Shown here: in pieces, positions 30,468 to 36,903 of the stretch
Layout of the letters: the number at the start of each line of letters is the position of its first letter
How positions within the stretch are numbered: the first letter of the stretch is position 1
From: Candidatus Thiodiazotropha sp. (ex Ustalcina ferruginea)
GTDB lineage: Bacteria; Pseudomonadota; Gammaproteobacteria; Chromatiales; Chromatiaceae
Assembly (NCBI GenBank): GCA_025656375.1
Contig: JAHXHU010000131.1
Span: forward strand, 1-36,903
DNA: 36,903 nucleotides
Reading direction: 5' to 3'
Notes under the pieces: generated by a model
What the model was told of the DNA's origin: nothing
Databases searched by the model: none
The model's input: only the letters and a program-made list of their open reading frames with translations
Position numbers and translations under genes: made by a program

Positions 30468-31180
30468 TAACGTCCCTTGAGAATCCAGTTGGCATAGGCA
30501 TAGAGTGCATCAACCGCTTTACCATCCTGCAGTCCAGTCTGCTCAACGAGCAGTTCCGCCAGCTCTTCCCGCCGGCCAACAGAAAGATTTTCACCACGTT
30601 CGGCAAAAGCCAGGAGTGTTAACTGCTCGGTTTCGGAGAGTTCAATCGGCGGTTTACTCGCTATGGCCGATGGTGGATCAATTCGTTCGTGTTGCTCATC
30701 ACGGTAGACCACCAGGGTACCCGCTGCCAAATCACCCAGGCGTTTAAACTCCCGATTGATCAGCATTGTGACTAAGCCTGTAGCATAGAGGAAGGGAAGA
30801 AAATCTGCGGTCCGTAAAAGATTTCTTATCACAGATGCACTGGGTGTGACCGGCACGCCATTATCCTGTATCACAAGAATACCCATCGCCCGTTTACCCG
30901 GCGTGGCCCCATTGTGTATCTCAAATACGACTGGGTAAAACCACTCGATAAGAAAGAACCCTATCAGCATCAGGGCCGTTCCAATACCACCAAGTAACGC
31001 CAGAACCATTACCAGAACCAGATAGATGACACCCCGTAACGCGGCATCAATCGCCCATGCACACGCCCTGACAACGGGTCCGGCAAGACGAAAGTCAAGC
31101 AACACACCTTCCGGAATCTCATAACGCCACAGGGTATCGAGCTGTTCTATAGAACGCCCTTCTGTCACTCCGGCTTGCAT
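30467..31180 (-). CDS. RDD family membrane protein
   Basis: IPEGVLLDFRLAGPVVRACAWAIDAALRGVIYLVLV...NGATPGKRAMGILVIQDNGVPVTPSASVIRNLLR...RLGDLAAGTLVVYRD. Confidence 0.93.
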   Translation of the reverse strand: MQAGVTEGRSIEQLDTLWRYEIPEGVLLDFRLAGPVVRACAWAIDAALRGVIYLVLVMVLALLGGIGTALMLIGFFLIEWFYPVVFEIHNGATPGKRAMGILVIQDNGVPVTPSASVIRNLLRTADFLPFLYATGLVTMLINREFKRLGDLAAGTLVVYRDEQHERIDPPSAIASKPPIELSETEQLTLLAFAERGENLSVGRREELAELLVEQTGLQDGKAVDALYAYANWILKGR

Positions 31181-31183
31181 CGA

Positions 31184-32452
31184 TCAAGCATAAAAGATAT
31201 CTCGATAGGCCGAGTAGACAGCTCCGATCAGGATAGGAGAGACCATCAGTAAGCCCAATCCAAACGGAATGGATCCAACGATCATTAACACCATTGCCAC
31301 TAAACCATAGAGCAAAAAAGGCAGGACATTTTTCAAGCATGCCTTGAAGCTCAGTTTCATCGCTTCCCAGGCAGACATCTCCTCCAGTGCAACCAGTGCA
31401 GGCGCGAACAGGTAAGCCATCATAATGGGGATAAATAGCAATGAAGCAATGATAAGACCTATCACAAACGAGGGAGAAAACAGCATCATCGCCATCGCTT
31501 CAGGATCAGCCTGCTGTGAGGCCAATTGCCCAATACTACCGAACATGAATGCACCAAAGCCGACAAAAAACAACACCATGGACAGCAGATAGAACAGGCC
31601 CACCATCACAGATTGACCCGCGTTGTTTGCAAAGCCGGCAAATAGATGACTGACTGAGAAATCACCTCCCTGATCCTGCTCGTGGCAACCAATCATAAGA
31701 CCGGCGATCAACGTAGGGGTCAATAGGGTAACAGCGATGAAACCTAGCAAGGGGATCATACTGACCACAAAAGTCAGTACTATCCAGACAATCATGACCA
31801 CAATCCAAGCCAGAGGCGCCTGTTTGAAATGCCACCAACCCCGGCCAATCCAAGCCAGTCCATTTCCAGCTGGAACGCTTTGAGGACCCTCCATCTCGCC
31901 TTCCTCAGGCTGTACTAATTCAGCCTCCGGTGGAGTATAGGGGTCGCCCTCATCCTCACTGCCCTGATTTACTTCTTCGATTTGTGAAGCCAGCTCAGCA
32001 TCCCTTGCCTTAGCTGCAAGAAATTTTGTTGCCACGATGCCACAATCCTGACAGATCCCCATCTCCATGTTGCTGGAACCACATTTTGGGCATCTATTAC
32101 CGGGTAGCATGGAGGAGTCAAGTACTTCTGTTGCGTCCTCATCACCATTGTCGATGGCTTCAAGAGCAAGGCCTGAAGGGATATTGATTGCGTCAGGTTC
32201 GACTGACTCCTCAATTGGGGGCTTTGGATCGAGCGCTATAACCAGGCCCATTTTTTCAAGCGCCTGTTGATACTTCTCTGCTTTTTCCCTATCGAGATCT
32301 TTTTTTAAGGTAGCGGCCTTGCCACTGAAAATCAGTTTTTTCGCCTTCTCCGATCCCAGTTTGATTTTTTCACTGAATAAGCCAATGATCCGTTCCTGAT
32401 TTGCATCAGGCCTCAGTTTGCCGGTAAAGATGACCTTGTAAACTTCAGACAT
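31184..32452 (-). CDS. Zinc-ribbon-containing multi-TM protein, BPSS1780-like membrane region
   Basis: N-terminal charged domain (MSEVYKVIFTGKLRPDANQERIIGLFSEKI), CPKCGSSNMEMGICQDCG zinc ribbon, several C-terminal TM helices. Start reset to 32452, which has a GAGAGAGGG site. Confidence 0.75.
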   Translation of the reverse strand: MSEVYKVIFTGKLRPDANQERIIGLFSEKIKLGSEKAKKLIFSGKAATLKKDLDREKAEKYQQALEKMGLVIALDPKPPIEESVEPDAINIPSGLALEAIDNGDEDATEVLDSSMLPGNRCPKCGSSNMEMGICQDCGIVATKFLAAKARDAELASQIEEVNQGSEDEGDPYTPPEAELVQPEEGEMEGPQSVPAGNGLAWIGRGWWHFKQAPLAWIVVMIVWIVLTFVVSMIPLLGFIAVTLLTPTLIAGLMIGCHEQDQGGDFSVSHLFAGFANNAGQSVMVGLFYLLSMVLFFVGFGAFMFGSIGQLASQQADPEAMAMMLFSPSFVIGLIIASLLFIPIMMAYLFAPALVALEEMSAWEAMKLSFKACLKNVLPFLLYGLVAMVLMIVGSIPFGLGLLMVSPILIGAVYSAYRDIFYA

Positions 32453-32739
32453 TCCCTCTCTCCAATAGACCTCTATGGCAGACACAGCACTACCAAGCCT
32501 GCGCCTTTGTTCCTGTTAATTGCGGCAACAACCGTCTGTTCTTAAATCGGGAAAAAATTGTTTCCATTAGCTTAACCCACACGAAAGCAGTCATCCTATT
32601 GATTTAAATGATTAAAAGCTATTTATTATGTAGCTTATAACCTGTTTGTCTTTGCTTTATTATTGATCCGAGTCAATCAATCTACAGTTATTTTTCATCC
32701 GTAACATGGATAACTCACTCATCGCAGGCGCTAAATAGA

Positions 32740-33207
32740 TCAGATAGAGTCCTCGATAACGCCTTCAAGCAGGCTGACAATCTCCTTTGTTGCCGGTTGA
32801 CCATCACCCGCAAGATGCGGAGAACGATAAGCCACATAGACCTGTTCAGGTTGGGCTTGTTTTACATAGACAGCGATAGTAAAGGGACATATTGCGATAT
32901 TCTCCACGGCGGGCTCTGCCATCTTGTGGGACATCAGCGCACTGCAAAACTCAACCGATTCAGCTTTTGAAAAAAGTTGAGAAAAACCAAGGTCAGGAGC
33001 AGTACGATTCAGCATCTCACTGACATGCAAGGTACCACTGACCAACAGACCACGTTCGACAATGGCCATCTTGATATTCTCCACTACATCCTCAAAAGAC
33101 TCCTCAGAAGTATAAACCTTAACGGGCGAAGGCTCATTCAAAGGTTCCATCGCCACTGACTGGCACCCGCTGAGAAGCAGCATACAGACAACCCATAAGT
33201 ATCTCAT
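32740..33207 (-). CDS. DUF302 domain lipoprotein
   Basis: Lipobox-like LLLSGC; VENIKMAIVERGLLVSGTLHVSEML, CPFTIAVYV, AYRSPHLAGD. Start reset to 33207. Confidence 0.75.
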   Translation of the reverse strand: MRYLWVVCMLLLSGCQSVAMEPLNEPSPVKVYTSEESFEDVVENIKMAIVERGLLVSGTLHVSEMLNRTAPDLGFSQLFSKAESVEFCSALMSHKMAEPAVENIAICPFTIAVYVKQAQPEQVYVAYRSPHLAGDGQPATKEIVSLLEGVIEDSI

Positions 33208-33226
33208 TTCATTCTCCAATTCTTGC

Positions 33227-35782
33227 TCATTCCAACCCAACCTTACGACGATATTGCAACCACCCGATCAAGCCCAGCAGTATCAGAGGTGGGAATAGAA
33301 ACCAGCGGCTGTCTGGCTGCTTTTGTTGGATATAGAAGCCGATAATGCGATGGGAAAAACCCGCGACAAGACCAGCCTCTTCAGCTGGACTTAAAAAGCC
33401 GATATCGATAATACGAAGAGTATCGCCATCAGGCTCTGTAATAAAGCCCAGGCTTTCAAGTTTGCCACCCTGAAAGTGCTCTGGAATCGTCAGCAGAACC
33501 TCTCGTGACTGCATCAAACCCGCTTCACTCTCTACCTCCACCTGGAGCCGCACCTTTTCACCGGCAGGGACGGAGTCTATGAATGCTTCAACCTCCTGTG
33601 CTGACGACTGCCAAAGCCTCTCAGGAAAGAGTGTCCCCTGCCAATAATCAGGACGGAACAGGGAGAAGACGAGCAGCAACAATACCCCGGTTTCCCATAA
33701 GCGGTTACGAACCAGGAGCCAACCCTGGGTGGCGGAAACAAACAGCAGCATGGCGAGTACGCCCTGTGTCACCACCCGTAAAAAGTCAAAAACCCCATCG
33801 ATGCCGATCATCAACAATTCGGTATTGAAAATGAACATAAAGGGAAGAATCGCGGTACGGATATCATAGTAAAATGACTGCATGCCAGTATGAATCGGAT
33901 CGCCCCCCGAGATACCGGCTGCAGCATAGGCTGCCAGCCCTACCGGGGGAGTATCATCAGCCAAGATACCGAAATAGAAAACAAACATATGCACTGCCAC
34001 CAGAGGAACATCCAACCCATGTGCGGCTGAGAGCTGAACAATGACCGGCGCCATCAACGTCGAGACAACAATGTAGTTGGCCGTTGTGGGCAACCCCATC
34101 CCTAAAATCATACAAATCAATGCCGTCAACAAAAGCATCAGCAGGATTGAGCCAAGCGAAAGGGTCTCGACTAACTCACCCAGCACCTGCCCAATGCCCG
34201 TCAGGCTGACAGTGCCAACCACGATGCCAGCAGTCGCTGTGGCGACACCAATTCCGATCATATTCCGTGCGCCACTCTCCAGACCCACTACCAGCGCATC
34301 AAAGCCCTGTCTAAGTCCACTCACAGCCGATCCACCTGAAAACAATCCTCGCAGTGCTTCCTGGGTCAGCTGAATAACTATCATCAGACAGATGGCATAG
34401 AATACTGAGGTAGCCGGCGAAAGACGCAGTAGCATCAAACACCAAACCAACACCAGGATCGGCAATAGAAAGTGCAATCCACCTAACAGCGTCCTGCCGG
34501 CCGACAAGGTTTCAGGTGTTACTGGCTCCTCTTTTCGCAGGCCACAACGTACCTCGCAATAGATCAGAACGCCGTACAACAGCAGAACCAATCCCGCATT
34601 GACATAGAAGCTATAGCTACCAAACAGGCTATTCAGCGTGCCCACAATCCAGTAGGCAAGGAGAAAGAAACAACTCACTCCCGAGAGCGTCACTCCCCAG
34701 CGCAACAATCGCTGCCTGACATTTTCGATTCTGACACGCTTCTCAGCTTGCATACCGGCCTTGACTGCTTCCAAGTGGACCAGATACATAAGGCCGATAT
34801 AACTCAATATCGCGGGTAGAAAGGCGTGTTTAATAACTTCCAGGTAAGAGATGTTGAGATATTCCACCATCAAAAAGGCAGCAGCACCCATCACCGGCGG
34901 CATGATCTGACCATTGGTCGAGGCCGCCACCTCAATGGCCCCAGCCTTTTCCGAGGAAAACCCCACTTTTTTCATCAACGGTATGGTAAAGGTACCCGTG
35001 GTAACCACATTGGCAATGGATGAGCCTGATACCATGCCAGTAAGCCCGGAGGCTAATACTGCTGCCTTTGCAGGTCCTCCTCTTCTATGCCCGACTAAGG
35101 CATAGGCAACACGGATAAAATAGTGACCGCCACCCGCCTGCTCCAAAAGGCTGCCAAATAGTACAAACAGAAATACAAAACCTGCAGATACACCTACTGC
35201 CACACCAAACACACCTTCGGTAGAGAGCCATTGATGGGATGCAACACGCTCAAGGGAGGCACCTTTATGGGCAAGCAGATCAGGTAACCAGGGTCCTGCA
35301 AAAGTGTAACCAAGAAAACAGATGCCAATCACCATCAGTGGCCAGCCCAAGGCACGACGCGTTGCTTCAAGCAGCAATAACACACCGATAACAGCAACAG
35401 TTACATCCCATTCTGTCGGTGCACCAGAGCGGTCTGCCAATGACTCATAAAAAAGAAACAGATAGGCAGCACAAAAGGCTGCCGATAAACCAAGCATCCA
35501 ATCGGAAAGAGGAATCGAATGGCTGATCATCTTACGGCGAGGAAAAGAGAGATAGGAGAGAAAGATGGCAAAGGTCAGGTGAATGGAACGAACCTCAGTA
35601 TCATTAAACACTCCGATACCGATACTGAACGGCAAAGGTGAGGCAACCCAGAGCTGGAACACAGCCCATGCAAGGGCCGTCCCCAATAAAACCTTGCGAG
35701 CCCAACCGGCCGGACGCCTCCCACCGAATTCAACGGCTTCGATCAATTCGAGCTGAAGCCCGTTACTACTCTTTTGATTCAT
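33227..35782 (-). CDS. TRAP transporter fused permease (DctQM fusion) with C-terminal DUF3394-like region
   Basis: GGPAKAAVLASGLTGMVSGSSIANVVTTGTFTIPLMKKVGFSSEKAGAIEVAASTNGQIMPPVMGAAAFLM; C-terminal LSPAEEAGLVAGFSHRIIGFYI. Confidence 0.93.
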   Translation of the reverse strand: MNQKSSNGLQLELIEAVEFGGRRPAGWARKVLLGTALAWAVFQLWVASPLPFSIGIGVFNDTEVRSIHLTFAIFLSYLSFPRRKMISHSIPLSDWMLGLSAAFCAAYLFLFYESLADRSGAPTEWDVTVAVIGVLLLLEATRRALGWPLMVIGICFLGYTFAGPWLPDLLAHKGASLERVASHQWLSTEGVFGVAVGVSAGFVFLFVLFGSLLEQAGGGHYFIRVAYALVGHRRGGPAKAAVLASGLTGMVSGSSIANVVTTGTFTIPLMKKVGFSSEKAGAIEVAASTNGQIMPPVMGAAAFLMVEYLNISYLEVIKHAFLPAILSYIGLMYLVHLEAVKAGMQAEKRVRIENVRQRLLRWGVTLSGVSCFFLLAYWIVGTLNSLFGSYSFYVNAGLVLLLYGVLIYCEVRCGLRKEEPVTPETLSAGRTLLGGLHFLLPILVLVWCLMLLRLSPATSVFYAICLMIVIQLTQEALRGLFSGGSAVSGLRQGFDALVVGLESGARNMIGIGVATATAGIVVGTVSLTGIGQVLGELVETLSLGSILLMLLLTALICMILGMGLPTTANYIVVSTLMAPVIVQLSAAHGLDVPLVAVHMFVFYFGILADDTPPVGLAAYAAAGISGGDPIHTGMQSFYYDIRTAILPFMFIFNTELLMIGIDGVFDFLRVVTQGVLAMLLFVSATQGWLLVRNRLWETGVLLLLVFSLFRPDYWQGTLFPERLWQSSAQEVEAFIDSVPAGEKVRLQVEVESEAGLMQSREVLLTIPEHFQGGKLESLGFITEPDGDTLRIIDIGFLSPAEEAGLVAGFSHRIIGFYIQQKQPDSRWFLFPPLILLGLIGWLQYRRKVGLE

Positions 35783-35830
35783 CTAACATTTCTCAATGAA
35801 CAGAGAACTCCCCGAATCAAAACCCAAAAC

Positions 35831-35860
35831 CGCGTAGGGTGCGGCAGGACCGCACCCTAC
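35831..35860. repeat. REP-like hairpin, copy 3 (perfect 11-bp stem)
   Basis: GTAGGGTGCGG-CAGGA-CCGCACCCTAC at 35834-35860. Confidence 0.75.
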
Positions 35861-35871
35861 AGCTTAAAGTG

Positions 35872-36825
35872 TTATAGCCATCCTTTCTCTTTGTAGTAAC
35901 GCAACGCTCCCGCATGAAACGGTGCTGAATTCCCCTTCAGCATCTCCTCTGACTGCAGATGGGAAAATGCAGGATGGAGTTTCCTGAATAGTGCCAGATT
36001 TTCAAATACCGCTTTAACCATCTGGTAAACAACCTCCTCATCCACTGCCGCAGAGGACACCAGTGTCGCCTTAACGCCGAAGGTTGAGGTGGGACTATCA
36101 CTACCACGATACATCCCTTCAGGAATCATTGCCGAAGCATAGTATGAATTTTCAGCAATTAACCGATCAACAACTTCTCCAGCCACCGGCACCAAATGCG
36201 TATCACAAGCAGTCGCCGCCTCTTTGATCGAGGCATTAGGATGGCCTACCGTATAGATCATGGCATCAATCTTATTATCACACAGGGCTCTTGCCTGCTC
36301 TGTTGCCTTCAGCTCCGAAGCCAGTTTGAAATCATCTTTACGCCAGTCAAACTTTGTCATCATTACTTCCATGGTGCCACGCTGTCCAGAACCAGGATTG
36401 CCGATATTTACCCGTTTTCCTTTTAGGTCAGTGAACACTTTGATACAGCTGTCATCTCTTGCCATCACGGTAAACGGCTCACTATGAATCGAAAACACAG
36501 CACGTAGAAATTTGTTTGGTCCCTGCTGACTGAACTTGGAACTTCCTTGATAGGCATGATATTGCCAGTCAGATTGAGCAACGCCAAAATCGAGCTCACC
36601 ATTGGCAATAGTATTGAGATTAAAGATGGACCCTCCTGTCGACTCTACTGAACAGCGGATACCATGCTCTTTTCTTCCTTTATTCAGCAATCGACAAATG
36701 GCGCCACCCGTCGGGTAATAGACGCCTGTCAGGCCACCTGTACCAATACTGATGAAACGCTGTTCTGCCGCGATACCGAGCAGTGGCAGAAACAGCAATA
36801 GAGACAAACCGATGAACTTATTCAT
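35872..36825 (-). CDS. TAXI-family TRAP transporter solute-binding protein
   Basis: Signal peptide, FISIGTGGLTGVYYPTGGAICRLLNK, STGGSIFNLNTIANGELDFGVAQSDWQYHAY. Confidence 0.95.
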   Translation of the reverse strand: MNKFIGLSLLLFLPLLGIAAEQRFISIGTGGLTGVYYPTGGAICRLLNKGRKEHGIRCSVESTGGSIFNLNTIANGELDFGVAQSDWQYHAYQGSSKFSQQGPNKFLRAVFSIHSEPFTVMARDDSCIKVFTDLKGKRVNIGNPGSGQRGTMEVMMTKFDWRKDDFKLASELKATEQARALCDNKIDAMIYTVGHPNASIKEAATACDTHLVPVAGEVVDRLIAENSYYASAMIPEGMYRGSDSPTSTFGVKATLVSSAAVDEEVVYQMVKAVFENLALFRKLHPAFSHLQSEEMLKGNSAPFHAGALRYYKEKGWL

Positions 36826-36838
36826 AGCACCACCTTTT

Positions 36839-36903
36839 TTATGATTTCAGAAAAGCCAGCACAGCTTGCGCAAAGGGCGCTGGCTGTTCTGCATAGAGCC
36901 AAT
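36839..36903 (-). CDS. C-terminal fragment of an ORF running off the right edge, possibly alpha/beta hydrolase
   Basis: Minus-strand frame reads WLYAEQPAPFAQAVLAFLKS*, resembling an alpha/beta hydrolase C-terminus (E.P..F...V..FL). Confidence 0.35.
   Translation of the reverse strand, partial: WLYAEQPAPFAQAVLAFLKS

Noticed and set aside
30226-30471. Integron attC-like site (GTTTAAC at the right end, fold-back structure)
   Set aside because: No paired RYYYAAC/GTTRRRY core at both ends and no integrase or cassette array in the window.
30242-30622. 126-aa plus-strand ORF
   Set aside because: Runs through the nested inverted-repeat element and antisense to RDD; no protein character.
1-36903. 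CRISPR array, prophage or classical defence island
   Set aside because: No regularly spaced direct repeats, phage structural genes, transposase or recognisable defence genes seen.

Overview
The window looks like chromosomal DNA from a gammaproteobacterium; a sulfur-oxidising Chromatiales-like host is a guess from protein flavour only. Gene order from left to right: (1) the 3' part of an arsenosugar-type locus, arsS plus the start of a GT2 glycosyltransferase, both minus strand; (2) tRNA-Arg(CCU), an SNase-fold protein lacking the canonical catalytic residues, and a DUF2934-like protein; (3) sucA-sucB, class I fumarase, an acuI/yhdH-like oxidoreductase broken by a G7 run, and gdhA; (4) a poorly coding stretch, then prfC; (5) a SprA-like HExxH protein next to a convergent three-gene coiled-coil/DUF6384-like operon; (6) rimI and a family 4-type uracil-DNA glycosylase; (7) leuA carrying two internal frame disruptions; (8) a bacteriohemerythrin and pssA; (9) a MoxR-DUF58-DUF4350-DUF4129-SpoIIM-RDD membrane operon; (10) a DUF302 lipoprotein and a TAXI/TRAP transporter. 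The least explained signals are non-coding. They are a two-copy hairpin element whose stem shows compensatory changes, a ~240-bp nested inverted-repeat element that exactly fills the RDD-SpoIIM gap, a two-copy ~150-bp intergenic repeat, and a small REP-like family. The best candidates for something undescribed are the covarying hairpin, the nested inverted-repeat element and the three-gene coiled-coil operon. All calls were made by eye, with no database search.
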